From an uncultured Alphaproteobacteria bacterium (lineage in GTDB: Bacteria; Pseudomonadota; Alphaproteobacteria; HIMB59; GCA-002718135): a stretch of DNA of 64,000 nucleotides. The notes beneath the pieces are model-generated. The model was not told the origin of the DNA. It saw only the letters and a list, made by a program, of their open reading frames with translations, and ran no database searches. The DNA lies in NCBI GenBank assembly GCA_902591485.1, contig CACJAV010000005.1, positions 24,468 through 88,467 of the forward strand. The letters run 5' to 3'. Below are positions 29,726-39,981 of the stretch, in pieces; positions within the stretch are counted from its first letter, which is position 1, and each line of letters begins with the position of its first letter. The position numbers were made by a program, and so were the translations under genes.

Positions 29726-30661
29726 TTAATCAAAAAGGGCCGAAACAGAAGAATCACTGTTGATCCTTTTTATGGCCTCACCCATTAAAGGAGCAACACT
29801 AATATGTCTAATATTTTTTGTATTTTTTACATCATTTGATGCTTCTATACTGTCAGTCAGAACTAATTCCTTGATAGCAGAGCTTTCAATCCTTTTTAGG
29901 GCTTCTCCAGATAAGACTCCATGGGCAATATAAGAGAATATTTCTTTAGCACCATTGTCCTTAAGAGCTTTTGCTGCATTACACAATGTTCCAGCAGAGT
30001 CAGCAATATCGTCGAGTAAAATACATGTTTTATCTTTTACATCTCCAATAATATTCATAACTTCAGACTCTCCAGCTTTTTCTCTTCTTTTATCCGCGAT
30101 AGCGAGACCAGCATTCATTCTTTTTGCAAAGGCTCTAGCTCTTACAACACCACCAACATCTGGAGATGTAATTACTAAATTGCTATTATTTGAAAATTTT
30201 TCTTTCATATCTTTAATTATTGGTGGGGCTGAAAAAATATTATCTAGAGGAATGTCAAAAAAACCCTGAATTTGTCCTGCATGTAAATCCATAGTTAGAA
30301 CTCTATGAGCCCCTGCTGAAGTAATTAAGTTTGCTACTAGTTTTGCTGTTATAGGGGTTCTAGGTCCAGTTTTCCTATCCTGTCTAGCATACCCATAATA
30401 AGGAATTACGGCAGTGATTCTTTTTGCTGAACCTCTTTTTGCAGCATCAATGGTAATTAATAATTCCATCAGGTGATCATTTGCTGGGTGAGATGTTGAT
30501 TGAATTATAAAAACATCCTCACCTCTTATATTTTCATTAATTTCTACAAATATTTCTCTATCAGCAAATTTTCTAAGAGATGTATTGGCTAATGATACAC
30601 CAATATACGAGCAAATTGCTTCTGCTAAAATTTTATTACTGTTACCTGCAATAATTTTCAT
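29726..30661 (-). CDS. prs: Ribose-phosphate pyrophosphokinase
   Basis: [53 protein letters not shown]. Confidence 0.96.
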   Translation of the reverse strand: MKIIAGNSNKILAEAICSYIGVSLANTSLRKFADREIFVEINENIRGEDVFIIQSTSHPANDHLMELLITIDAAKRGSAKRITAVIPYYGYARQDRKTGPRTPITAKLVANLITSAGAHRVLTMDLHAGQIQGFFDIPLDNIFSAPPIIKDMKEKFSNNSNLVITSPDVGGVVRARAFAKRMNAGLAIADKRREKAGESEVMNIIGDVKDKTCILLDDIADSAGTLCNAAKALKDNGAKEIFSYIAHGVLSGEALKRIESSAIKELVLTDSIEASNDVKNTKNIRHISVAPLMGEAIKRINSDSSVSALFD

Positions 30662-30704
30662 TAAATATTTTTATCAATATATGAGTATACAAATAGTTCA
30701 ACTA

Positions 30705-31469
30705 TTATGTCAGAGAGATTAAGTTAATAAGTCTACCTGTAGTTTTTTCATTTTGATGTTTAGATCTCCTATGACTAAAAAATAGTCTTTTGTTTGCATA
30801 TGTATCAAGATTTACGTTATGAATTTTTTCTAAACCTAATTCTCTCAACTGATAATTTATTAGACCCCTAAGGTTAAAAAAAGTTTTATTTATATTTTTT
30901 TTTCTAAAAAATTTTGAATAATTTAGATTTTTTTTTAAAAATTTTTTTTCAAAATTTCTATCAACTTCATAATTTTTACTATTCAAACAAGGTCCAATAA
31001 TTGCTGTTAGGTTTTTTCTACTAATTTTTTTTTTATCAAAAAAGATTATAGCATTTTTAGAAATATTTTTCAGCGTACCCTTCCAACCTGAATGTAAACA
31101 GCAAACAAACTTTTTTTTATTGTCATAAATAAAAATAGGTGCGCAGTCTGCAGTTAGTACACCCAAAACTACATTGTTTAATGATGTCATCATTCCATCA
31201 GCATCTATTTTTTTATTTATATTTGTTTTTTTAATTTGTACTACCTTAGAAGAGTGAACCTGATTGATTAAAATTAATTTTTTATTTTGTAATCCTAAAT
31301 TTTTAAGAGCCTGATGTCTGTTTTTTTGAACTAATTTTTTACTATCTCCACTAGAAACACTGCAGTTAAGTGATTTAAATTCATTTTTTGAGAAACCATT
31401 AAGTTTAGTAAAAAAACCATGAGTAATTTTAGCTTTTTTTATAATGTGATAATTTTTAACTAAAGACAT
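30705..31469 (-). CDS. pgeF: Purine nucleoside phosphorylase YfiH/PgeF family (laccase domain)
   Basis: LGVLTADCAPIFIYD, CCLHSGWKGTLKNI, IGPCLNSKNYEV. Confidence 0.9.
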   Translation of the reverse strand: MSLVKNYHIIKKAKITHGFFTKLNGFSKNEFKSLNCSVSSGDSKKLVQKNRHQALKNLGLQNKKLILINQVHSSKVVQIKKTNINKKIDADGMMTSLNNVVLGVLTADCAPIFIYDNKKKFVCCLHSGWKGTLKNISKNAIIFFDKKKISRKNLTAIIGPCLNSKNYEVDRNFEKKFLKKNLNYSKFFRKKNINKTFFNLRGLINYQLRELGLEKIHNVNLDTYANKRLFFSHRRSKHQNEKTTGRLINLISLT

Positions 31470-32503
31470 GTTGTAATTAAAACTTTAAAAATATCTCCCA
31501 TTTGAGATTTACTAGTAAGTCTCTCATAATCTAATTCTATTTTTTTTGAAACTATTTCATCTTGATTATTTTGTAACTGCTCCTTCCTTTCTTTTAGACC
31601 ACAACCTAATAAAAAATCTTTTTGGTTACTAAATGACTCTATAGTTAACTTATTGTAATTTGCTACTTTAATTAATTCATCAAAATTTACGTGAGCTGTA
31701 ATATCTTGATTTCCTAGATTATCAAATAGATGGGTTTTTTTATGCCTATGGATAGTTTGTAGTGAAAAATTTTTAGGAAAGGTCTTGTATCCATAATCAA
31801 TTGTAAAAAAAATTCCTTTGTTATTTTTAATAAACTTACAAACTGAATCATAATAATTTTTTCGTGTTTTGGAAATTTCAGCTACTCCAGCGTAGTTAAA
31901 TTTTTCCAAACTTTGCAAGAGTTTTTCATTCTTTATTTCTTCAGACTCAAAGTTAAATAATTTTTTAGAATTATTATACTTTATAATTTTCTCATACCAT
32001 TTCTGTTTTCTAAAAAATTGTCTTATAGGAAAACAATCAAAGAATTCATTAGAATACACTATTGAAGGTTTATCATTTTTTATATCAAAGTTTTTACACC
32101 ATTTTAAATTTTTAACATTTAAATTGGATAATCTATCCTTTTGTTTTTTTATCAAAACTTGATTTTTTTCGATTAAAAAAAGATTAGTCGAATTCAAAAA
32201 ATCCTTATTTATTGTAGCTACACGAATTATATCCTCAGTTAAAGTTCCCGCCCCAGGACCCAATTCAATTAAATTGAAATCTCTTTGAATATGTTTTTCC
32301 CAGAAGTTTATTAAAAAAACTCCTATTATTTCTCCAAACATTTGTGATATCTCTGGGGAAGTGATAAAATCATTATTTTGACCAATGGGATTATTATTAA
32401 TATAATAACCATTGTCACTAAACTGACAAAGCTCAATGAACTCACCAACATCTATTTGTCCTTTTTTTTTAATTTGTGAAATAATTAAGTCTTTAATTTT
32501 CAT
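31460..32503 (-). CDS. SAM-dependent methyltransferase, MidA/NDUFAF7 family
   Basis: DFITSPEISQMFGEIIGVFL, LIELGPGAGTLTEDI, VYSNEFFDCFPIRQF. Confidence 0.92.
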   Translation of the reverse strand: MKIKDLIISQIKKKGQIDVGEFIELCQFSDNGYYINNNPIGQNNDFITSPEISQMFGEIIGVFLINFWEKHIQRDFNLIELGPGAGTLTEDIIRVATINKDFLNSTNLFLIEKNQVLIKKQKDRLSNLNVKNLKWCKNFDIKNDKPSIVYSNEFFDCFPIRQFFRKQKWYEKIIKYNNSKKLFNFESEEIKNEKLLQSLEKFNYAGVAEISKTRKNYYDSVCKFIKNNKGIFFTIDYGYKTFPKNFSLQTIHRHKKTHLFDNLGNQDITAHVNFDELIKVANYNKLTIESFSNQKDFLLGCGLKERKEQLQNNQDEIVSKKIELDYERLTSKSQMGDIFKVLITTCL

Positions 32504-33276
32504 CTACGAAATAGAATAAATATTCCTGCTAAGAATATTGGAATACATAAAATTTGACCCATGGATAAGTAATTGAAAAATAAACCTAAATGCAAATCAG
32601 GCTCTCTTAAATATTCAATAAAAAATCTAAAAATTGAATAAATTATTAAAAAATAAGCACTTAAATTTCCAATTATATATCTTTTTTTATTTTTAATAAA
32701 ATACAAATATAAGATAAAAAACAAAACTATTCCTTCAAATAACGCCTCATATAGCTGTGATGGGTGTCTTGGATTATTATCAACTAACGGGTAAATAAAT
32801 GCAAAAGGAAATTCAGTAACCCTTCCATACAATTCTGTATTTATAAAATTAGAAATTCTTCCTAGAAATAATCCTATAGGAGCTACAATAGATACTAAGT
32901 CTGATAAATAAAAAAAATTAACATTATTTTTTTTTGCAAAAAGATAAATTGATAAAATTATTCCAATTAAACCTCCATGAAAAGACATCCCTCCTTTCCA
33001 AATTTCAAAAAGATATAATGGGTCGAAAAAAAATAACTTTGATTGGTAAAAAACAACATAACCTAACCTTCCACCTATTATTACTCCAATTACTGCCCAT
33101 ATAAAAAATTTATCAATCTGAGTATTTGAAAGTATATTGAAAGATTGTCTATTGAGTTTTTTGATTAATATTGATCCAAGGATAAAAGCAAAAATATACG
33201 AAAGACTATACCAACGTATATCTATAAAACCTAAAGATATAAGTATTGGATCTATTGAAGGTTGAATTATAATCAT
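32500..33276 (-). CDS. lgt: Prolipoprotein diacylglyceryl transferase
   Basis: GGRLGYVVFY, WKGGMSFHGGLIG, GRISNFINTELYGRVT, HPSQLYEALFEG. Confidence 0.95.
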   Translation of the reverse strand: MIIIQPSIDPILISLGFIDIRWYSLSYIFAFILGSILIKKLNRQSFNILSNTQIDKFFIWAVIGVIIGGRLGYVVFYQSKLFFFDPLYLFEIWKGGMSFHGGLIGIILSIYLFAKKNNVNFFYLSDLVSIVAPIGLFLGRISNFINTELYGRVTEFPFAFIYPLVDNNPRHPSQLYEALFEGIVLFFILYLYFIKNKKRYIIGNLSAYFLIIYSIFRFFIEYLREPDLHLGLFFNYLSMGQILCIPIFLAGIFILFRR

Positions 33277-33301
33277 TATCTTTTAAATAGGTTATTACAT
33301 T

Positions 33302-33580
33302 ATGGTTAATAAAAGCAAAATTTTATCTGACTTATCAAAAATAGCTGTTGATGCAATGAGTACCTTTTCTAGTCTAAGAAAAGAAATTGAGACAATGGTC
33401 TCACTAAGAGTGAACAAGGTCATAAATAAAATGAATCTTGTAAAAAGAGATGAATTTGATGCACTGAAAAGATTGGTGCAAAAATCGATAATTGATAATG
33501 AAAAAACAAAAAAACCTAGAAAGAAAACTGTTACAAAAAAGAAAAAAACTATTTCTAGAAAAAAAAAGGCTAAAAACTAA
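33302..33580 (+). CDS. UbiK/BMFP family accessory protein with Lys/Arg-rich C-terminal tail
   Basis: Coiled-coil BMFP pattern (MVSLRVNKVINKMNLVKRDEFDALKRLVQK) plus KKPRKKTVTKKKKTISRKKKAKN tail. Confidence 0.75.
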   Translation: MVNKSKILSDLSKIAVDAMSTFSSLRKEIETMVSLRVNKVINKMNLVKRDEFDALKRLVQKSIIDNEKTKKPRKKTVTKKKKTISRKKKAKN

Positions 33581-33689
33581 CAATTATTCACATTTTTCCT
33601 CTTATTTTATTAATTTAACTTGCGAAACATCTCGTTTATTTAGTAAGACTATATCTAGTACTTAAATTAATTAAAATACTATATAAAGT

Positions 33690-34178
33690 ATGGATATCGA
33701 AAATTTACCCTTAAATCCTATAGATGTAGTTGAGGAAGTAATTTATCAAAAAAAATGGAGTTTTAGCAGAGCAGATGAATATGAGTTGGTTGCTGATATT
33801 TCCTCCAAATGGTGTCAATATAGATTGTATTTTACATGGTCTGAAAACATAAAAGCTATAAGTTTTACAATAACTTTTGATTTAAAATTTCCACAGAATA
33901 AAATTGGTAAAGCCTATGAATTAATAGGTTTAATAAATGAAAAGTTATGGTTGGGTCATTTTGATATTACCAGCAAAAATGGTATTCCTGCATTTCGTCA
34001 TACTATTTTGTCTAATTCAGACAGTGATTTTTTACATGAAAAATTAGAAAATTTGGTTGATATTGCTATTTATGAATGTGAAAAATATTATCCTTCTTTT
34101 CAGCAAGTTCTATTTGATGAACTGGAGCCATCTAAATCTTTACTATTTGCCAATTTTGAAGTTCTAGGGTCCGCCTAA
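33690..34178 (+). CDS. YbjN domain-containing protein
   Basis: NPIDVVEEVIYQKKWSFSRADEYELVADISSKWCQYRLYF...; between ubiK-like gene and proC. Confidence 0.85.
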   Translation: MDIENLPLNPIDVVEEVIYQKKWSFSRADEYELVADISSKWCQYRLYFTWSENIKAISFTITFDLKFPQNKIGKAYELIGLINEKLWLGHFDITSKNGIPAFRHTILSNSDSDFLHEKLENLVDIAIYECEKYYPSFQQVLFDELEPSKSLLFANFEVLGSA

Positions 34179-34221
34179 AAAACTATATATTTTTTTTAAA
34201 AAGTATAATTAATAATAATTT

Positions 34222-35037
34222 ATGAGTAAAGTTTTGTTAGTAGGTTGTGGGCATATGGGTAGTGCATTAATAATGTCTTGGTTAAATCTTAAATATTATT
34301 CTTTTACAATAGTAGATCCATACAATTTTAATAAATTAAAAAATAAATTAAAACGTAAAAAAATTGATATTTTAAATAAAGCTCCTACTCAAAAACAAAT
34401 GAAAACATTTGATATAATTATTTTTGCAGTTAAGCCGCAAATTGCTACTGATGTTTTAAATGATTATGAAAATTTTGAATTAAAAAAAAATATAGTAATA
34501 GGTAGTATCATTGCAGGTAAGAAAATAAATTTTTTTAAAAAAAGAATTAAAAATGCAAATCAATTTGTAAGAATAATGCCCAATATGCCAGCGCTAGTTC
34601 GCAATGGTATATCATGTTTTGTTTCAAACAGTAGTTTAACAATAAATAATAAAAAAAAATTAAATGAACTTTTCTTAAATGTGGGTAAAACCATATGGTT
34701 AAAAAATGAAAGTCAAATTGATAAAGCAACTGCTGTTTCAGGTAGTGGGCCTGGCTATATCTTTACTCTAATTCATGCATTTGAAAAAGCTGCTGAAAAA
34801 CTAGGATTTTCAAAAAACCAATCCCAAGACTTAATTATTTCAACGATGTTAGGTTCAATTTACTTAATGCAAGAAACTAAAAAAAAACCTGAAGAATTAG
34901 CAATACAAATTGCAGTTAAGGGTGGAACAACAGAAGCTGGGATAAAAAATTTGAAAAATAATAATATTGATAAAATTATTTATAAAACTTTTATGGCTGC
35001 ATATAATAGAGCAAAAATACTAAGTAAAAAAAATTAA
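34222..35037 (+). CDS. proC: Pyrroline-5-carboxylate reductase
   Basis: LVGCGHMGSALI, FVRIMPNMPALVRNGISCF, AVSGSGPGYIF. Confidence 0.94.
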   Translation: MSKVLLVGCGHMGSALIMSWLNLKYYSFTIVDPYNFNKLKNKLKRKKIDILNKAPTQKQMKTFDIIIFAVKPQIATDVLNDYENFELKKNIVIGSIIAGKKINFFKKRIKNANQFVRIMPNMPALVRNGISCFVSNSSLTINNKKKLNELFLNVGKTIWLKNESQIDKATAVSGSGPGYIFTLIHAFEKAAEKLGFSKNQSQDLIISTMLGSIYLMQETKKKPEELAIQIAVKGGTTEAGIKNLKNNNIDKIIYKTFMAAYNRAKILSKKN

Positions 35038-35582
35038 TGATTGATTTAGAAAAAAAAATTGCAGAAGATACACTAAAAAAACTTCACAAAAAATCATGGG
35101 ATAAATTAACCTTAGATGATGTACTTGATAAAAAAAATAAGAAGCAAAAAATTATTAATACAAAAAATGATTTGCTTACAAATATCAACAAGTACGTTGA
35201 TAATTTATTAATAGAAAAAACAAAAAATATAGATAGTTCGTCAACAAAGGATATGTTATTTGAGGTTTTAATGGCAAGATTTGATATTTTGCAAGAAAAC
35301 AGGATTTCATTTATTAAAATGTTTGAAGCATTAAAAAAATCTCCTAAAAAAATATTAAAACTATTCCCATCCTTATTAGAAAGTATGATAGTTACAGCAG
35401 AGTTAGCAAAATTTAATGTCAATGGTGTAAAGGGTGCTATTAGATTAAAAGGACTTTTTTTAGTTTATTTAATTACATTTTACTCTTGGATTGATGATCA
35501 TACTTTTTCTTTAGAAAAAACTATGAATGCCCTCGATAAAAATTTAGACCAAGTAGAAAAATTTAGTAAATATTTAAAGTGA
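35037..35582 (+). CDS. TetR/COQ9-like helical protein
   Basis: N-terminal HTH-like segment then all-alpha domain; position between proC and csaA-like gene. Confidence 0.5.
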   Translation: MIDLEKKIAEDTLKKLHKKSWDKLTLDDVLDKKNKKQKIINTKNDLLTNINKYVDNLLIEKTKNIDSSSTKDMLFEVLMARFDILQENRISFIKMFEALKKSPKKILKLFPSLLESMIVTAELAKFNVNGVKGAIRLKGLFLVYLITFYSWIDDHTFSLEKTMNALDKNLDQVEKFSKYLK

Positions 35583-35920
35583 CTAAAATTATATCATATC
35601 AAGATTTTGAGAAAGTGGATATTAGAGTTGGTACAATTATTTCGGCAAAAGAGAATTTTAAACTAAAAAAACCCTCTATTGTTCTCGAAATTGATTTTGG
35701 AAAAAAAATTGGCATTAAAAAAAGTTCTGCTCAATTTACTAAAAATTATAAATCAAGTGATTTAATTAATAAGCAAGTTGCCGCTGTAATAAATTTTGCA
35801 CCCAAACAAATTGGCAATTTAATTTCTCAAGTTTTAGTCTTGGGATTTCCAAATGAGCTTAACGAACCAATATTAATTGAGCCTAATCAAACTATTCCTA
35901 ATGGGGGTAGGCTTTTTTAA
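35579..35920 (+). CDS. csaA: tRNA-binding protein CsaA-like (GTG start)
   Basis: FEKVDIRVGTIISAKENFKLKKPSIVLEIDFG, VAAVINFAPKQIG. Confidence 0.9.
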   Translation: MTKIISYQDFEKVDIRVGTIISAKENFKLKKPSIVLEIDFGKKIGIKKSSAQFTKNYKSSDLINKQVAAVINFAPKQIGNLISQVLVLGFPNELNEPILIEPNQTIPNGGRLF

Positions 35921-37215
35921 ATTGGAAGTTGTATTATAGATTTTAGACCTCCATAGCTAGATTTTGATAATTTTACATCACCTCCATGCGATCTAATGAT
36001 ATCTCTAGTAATGGATAAACCTAGCCCACTTTCGCCTTTTAGTTTGTTTCGAGAAGGATCTAATGAAAAAAATGGCTTAAAGACATCTTCGTAATTTTTA
36101 TCAGGAATACCTGGGCCATTATCTTCTATAATGATAATACATCCATCATTATTAAGTAATATTTCAATGTTCAATTCATTAGAATATCTTAAAGAATTAT
36201 CAATAATGTTTTGTATAGCTCTCTTTAATTGTATTGGTCTTCCTGAAGTTTTAATAATATTTTTTTCTGTAAACTTTATCTTATATTTATTTAAATCTAC
36301 ATTTTTAATTATATCCTTTACTAATTTATTAATGATAATATTCTCAATTGGTTCAGGTGCTTCAGATCTAACAAAACTAACATAACTATCCAACATTGCA
36401 GTCATTTCATTGATATCTAATTCTAGCTCTGTTTTTGCTTTTTCATCTTTTAAGAGTGATAATTGAAGTTTCATTCTTGTTAATGGTGTACGTAGATCAT
36501 GACTTACACCTGCTAACATATCAGTTCGTTGTTTTAAAAATCTTTTTATTCTTGTTCTCATTTGATTAAAAGCATTTGCTGTTTGTTTGATTTCTGACGC
36601 ACCAACTGCTTTTAATTCTGGAGCATCCAAACCTCTACCGAATGTTTCTGCTATTATTGACAATCTTTTAAGAGGCCTTATTTGTTTATTCATAAAAAAA
36701 TAAGAAAATAATAAAAGAAGAATAGAAGCAAACATCATCCACAGCAAAAAGACAAAAGCTGTTTCACTGTACAGTCTATCTTTGTCTACGATAATAAATA
36801 AATATTGATTTTTTTTAATTTGTAATATTATCTCAACACCTGAATCGATATTACTTAAATCATAAAAAAAGGGAGTCTTTAATTCTGAGAGTGCCTGTTT
36901 CAGTCTATTAGATAAAATACCTCTTTGATTAATTAATGATTTATTTTCAATTTCACCATTTTCTATGATTTTTATTTTCATTTTAAAATCTTCTCTAGCA
37001 ATTTGTATTGCCTCAAATTCAAGATCTTTTTCAATTAATTTAACTAGAACATTTATGTCTGCAACTACTGATTGTGTTAGCCTTTTTGATATTATATTCC
37101 ATGAAGTTTGATAAAAAATAATGGAAGTAATTATTACTAAAATTATAATTGGAACAAATATTATAATTATAGATCTTCCTAATAATGACTTTGGAATTAT
37201 TCTTTTAACAATCAT
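35917..37215 (-). CDS. Sensor histidine kinase, EnvZ-like
   Basis: HAMP, GVSHDLRTPLTRMKLQL, IEDNGPGIP, GESGLGLSITRDIIRSHGG. Confidence 0.93.
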   Translation of the reverse strand: MIVKRIIPKSLLGRSIIIIFVPIIILVIITSIIFYQTSWNIISKRLTQSVVADINVLVKLIEKDLEFEAIQIAREDFKMKIKIIENGEIENKSLINQRGILSNRLKQALSELKTPFFYDLSNIDSGVEIILQIKKNQYLFIIVDKDRLYSETAFVFLLWMMFASILLLLFSYFFMNKQIRPLKRLSIIAETFGRGLDAPELKAVGASEIKQTANAFNQMRTRIKRFLKQRTDMLAGVSHDLRTPLTRMKLQLSLLKDEKAKTELELDINEMTAMLDSYVSFVRSEAPEPIENIIINKLVKDIIKNVDLNKYKIKFTEKNIIKTSGRPIQLKRAIQNIIDNSLRYSNELNIEILLNNDGCIIIIEDNGPGIPDKNYEDVFKPFFSLDPSRNKLKGESGLGLSITRDIIRSHGGDVKLSKSSYGGLKSIIQLPI

Positions 37216-37898
37216 ATTTCCCTACAAACTAACATATAACCTTTGCTCCTAATGGTTTTTATAAATTGTGGTTTTTTTGGAATTTTTTCAATTTTTTGAC
37301 GTAATCTTGTTATGCCTACATCAACTTTTCTTAGTTCGCTCTCATCAAATTCTTTGTCTGCCAATTCTTCTCTTGAAACAAGATTATTTCTTTTATTAAT
37401 TAATTTTATTAGCAATGTGTTTTCACCCTCTGTTAAATAAATTTCCTCATATTCTTTTTTTAGAACCATAGTCTTTGTATCAAAAACATAATTACCAAAC
37501 TCAATACGCAATTCGGATTGATTAATGTTCTCATATAAATTCAGCAATTTTTTTATGCGAAGATATAATTCTTCTGGTTCAAAGGGTTTTGAAACATAAT
37601 CATCAGATCCTATTTTTAGACCTTGGATGATATTTTCATTTTCCCCCATTGCTGTTAACATTATTATTGGAGTATTTGATTTATTTTTAATTAGAGATAT
37701 TAACTCTACCCCATCTCCACTTGGCATCATTCTATCTAATATTATTAAATCAAAAACAAAGTATTTTAGTATTTCCTTTGCTTCTTCAAAGTCTTGAGAT
37801 GTAAAAATTGATAGGTTTTTTTCACTTAAATAATCTTTTAATAAATCTCTTAATCTTTGATCATCATCTACTAGAAGAATAGTTTTGTTCATCTTCAA
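37212..37898 (-). CDS. OmpR-family response regulator (PetR-like context)
   Basis: LLVDDDQRLRDLL, LIILDRMMPSGDG, C-terminal winged helix. Confidence 0.92.
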   Translation of the reverse strand: MKMNKTILLVDDDQRLRDLLKDYLSEKNLSIFTSQDFEEAKEILKYFVFDLIILDRMMPSGDGVELISLIKNKSNTPIIMLTAMGENENIIQGLKIGSDDYVSKPFEPEELYLRIKKLLNLYENINQSELRIEFGNYVFDTKTMVLKKEYEEIYLTEGENTLLIKLINKRNNLVSREELADKEFDESELRKVDVGITRLRQKIEKIPKKPQFIKTIRSKGYMLVCREI

Positions 37899-38380
37899 TC
37901 ATTTATTTCTTGAAAAGTTTTTTTATTGTTATCTTCGATCATTTCATATAACATTTTCTTGAAACCATTTATATTATCCTCACTAAATTTATTTATAACC
38001 CCTCTAATTTTTTTTATTTGAATACTTGATAGCTCACTCTCAAGTTTTTTTCCTTTTTCAGTAAGTGATAACTTTTTGGTTCTTTTATCCACACCAGTTG
38101 AGACTATAATAAATTTTTCCTTAACTAATTGATTTAAAACTCTTGAAAGACTTTGTTTAGTAATTTGTAAAACAACTAACAGTTCTTTGATAGTAATGTG
38201 ATTTTTCTTTCCAACAAAATATATAACTCTATGATGCGCCCTACCAAAGTTTAACTTTTCAAGAATTTTATCAGGCCCAGATGTGAAATCTCTATAGGAA
38301 AAAAAGATAAGCTCAATTACCTTCTTTACTTCTTTGTCATTTAAAAAAAAAGGAGATAATAAATTATTTAGGTCAGCCAT
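37895..38380 (-). CDS. MarR-family transcriptional regulator (PetP-like context)
   Basis: FGRAHHRVIYFVGKKNHITIKELLVVLQITKQSLSRVLNQLVKEKFI. Confidence 0.9.
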   Translation of the reverse strand: MADLNNLLSPFFLNDKEVKKVIELIFFSYRDFTSGPDKILEKLNFGRAHHRVIYFVGKKNHITIKELLVVLQITKQSLSRVLNQLVKEKFIIVSTGVDKRTKKLSLTEKGKKLESELSSIQIKKIRGVINKFSEDNINGFKKMLYEMIEDNNKKTFQEIND

Positions 38381-38442
38381 ATTGACTTAATTATGCATCA
38401 CTGATAGTCAATTGTCATTAAAAAAAATTAATATGGAATATT

Positions 38443-39327
38443 ATGAGCAAATCTTTTGAAAATCGAGAAGGTTGGATTTGGATGAATGGTGTATTTATTC
38501 CATGGAAAAATGCAACATCTCATATAATTTCTCAAGGATTACATTATGCTAGTGCAGTATTTGAAGGAGAAAGAGCATATGGTGGTAAAATTTTTAAATC
38601 TCAAGAGCATACCGATCGTTTTTTCAATTCTGCAAAAATAATAGGTATAAAAATTCCTTTTTCCAAGGAGGAAATTAATGAGGCAAAGAATACGCTCATT
38701 AATAAAATGGGTTATAAAGATTGTTATGTTCGACCTCTTGCTTGGAGAGGTGGAGATCAAATGGGTATTTCGACAACTAAATCAAATATAAATGTTGCAA
38801 TAGCAGTTTGGGATGACTGGTCTTCTTATTTTAAAATTGAGGATAGAAAAAATGGACTAAAATTAATTACATCACCATGGAAAAGACCAGCACCTGACAC
38901 AGCTCCTTATGAAGCTAAAGCTTCTGGACCATATATTATATGCACAATGTCAAAAGAATTTGCAGAAAGCCAAGGATATCACGATGCCCTTATGTTAGAC
39001 TATAGGGGTTATGTAGCAGAAGGAACAGGGGCTAATATTTTTTTTATAAAAAATAGTGATATTCACACACCTATACCAGATTGTTTTTTAAATGGCATAA
39101 CTCGTCAAGCAGTTATAAAAATGGTCACACAGCAAGGATATAAAATTACAGAAAGACATATTTTGCCTTCAGAAATTAATAAGTATGATGAGGCGTTCCT
39201 TACTGGTACTGCTGCAGAGATAACACCAATAAAATCAATTGATAATGTTAGTTTTAATACTGGCGATAACTCAACTACATTTAAATTTATGGGTGATTTC
39301 AGTGATATGGTAAAAAAATCTAATTAG
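38443..39327 (+). CDS. ilvE: Branched-chain amino acid aminotransferase
   Basis: LHYASAVFEGERAYGGKIF, EAKASGPYIICTMSK, AEGTGANIFF, FLTGTAAEITPI. Confidence 0.93.
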   Translation: MSKSFENREGWIWMNGVFIPWKNATSHIISQGLHYASAVFEGERAYGGKIFKSQEHTDRFFNSAKIIGIKIPFSKEEINEAKNTLINKMGYKDCYVRPLAWRGGDQMGISTTKSNINVAIAVWDDWSSYFKIEDRKNGLKLITSPWKRPAPDTAPYEAKASGPYIICTMSKEFAESQGYHDALMLDYRGYVAEGTGANIFFIKNSDIHTPIPDCFLNGITRQAVIKMVTQQGYKITERHILPSEINKYDEAFLTGTAAEITPIKSIDNVSFNTGDNSTTFKFMGDFSDMVKKSN

Positions 39328-39736
39328 AGTTTACTAACCACTCGTTTTTGTCAGCATAAAATTCATTTTTCCAAAAAGGTGCTTCTTTTTTTAGATAATC
39401 CATTATGAAATTGCATGACTCAAAACTGTCTTTTCTGTGTTTAGAAAAGCAAGCAACTAAAACTATTTTACTATTAACTTCTAATTTTCCATATCTATGA
39501 ATAATTAAGCTATCTTCAAGTTTCCACTTTAAGTTAGCTTTATTTATAATTTTCTCAAATTGTTTATAAGCCATTTCTTGATAAACTTCTAAATTAATAG
39601 ATGTAACTTCTTTGCTATTATTCTCATCTCTTACATAGCCAATAAATGAAGATACAGCTCCTATATTAGAATGTAATTTCTTAATTTTATTAATCTCATC
39701 TTCGGAATTGAAATCTTCTTCTTGAATTTTAATCAT
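39320..39736 (-). CDS. moaE: Molybdopterin synthase catalytic subunit
   Basis: GAVSSFIGYVRDEN, IIHRYGKLEV, KKEAPFWKNEF. Confidence 0.93.
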   Translation of the reverse strand: MIKIQEEDFNSEDEINKIKKLHSNIGAVSSFIGYVRDENNSKEVTSINLEVYQEMAYKQFEKIINKANLKWKLEDSLIIHRYGKLEVNSKIVLVACFSKHRKDSFESCNFIMDYLKKEAPFWKNEFYADKNEWLVNSN

Positions 39737-39981
39737 TAACCACCGCTTACTGGAGGAAAAATAGCAATTTCATCATTATCACTAAGATTAATATTTTTAA
39801 TTACATATTCTTGATTAATGGCAAATCTCAATACTTCTTTTTTCATATGTTTATTTAAATTAGGATATTTTTCTATGATAAAAATTTTTAATTCATCTAA
39901 ATTTTTTATTCTATTAGAATTTATTTCTTCTTCTTCAAGATTAGTAATATCCTTAATCCAGGCAAAGTATTTTATTTTCAT
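39736..39981 (-). CDS. moaD: Molybdopterin synthase sulfur-carrier subunit
   Basis: Ubiquitin-like length, C-terminal FPPVSGG. Confidence 0.92.
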   Translation of the reverse strand: MKIKYFAWIKDITNLEEEEINSNRIKNLDELKIFIIEKYPNLNKHMKKEVLRFAINQEYVIKNINLSDNDEIAIFPPVSGG

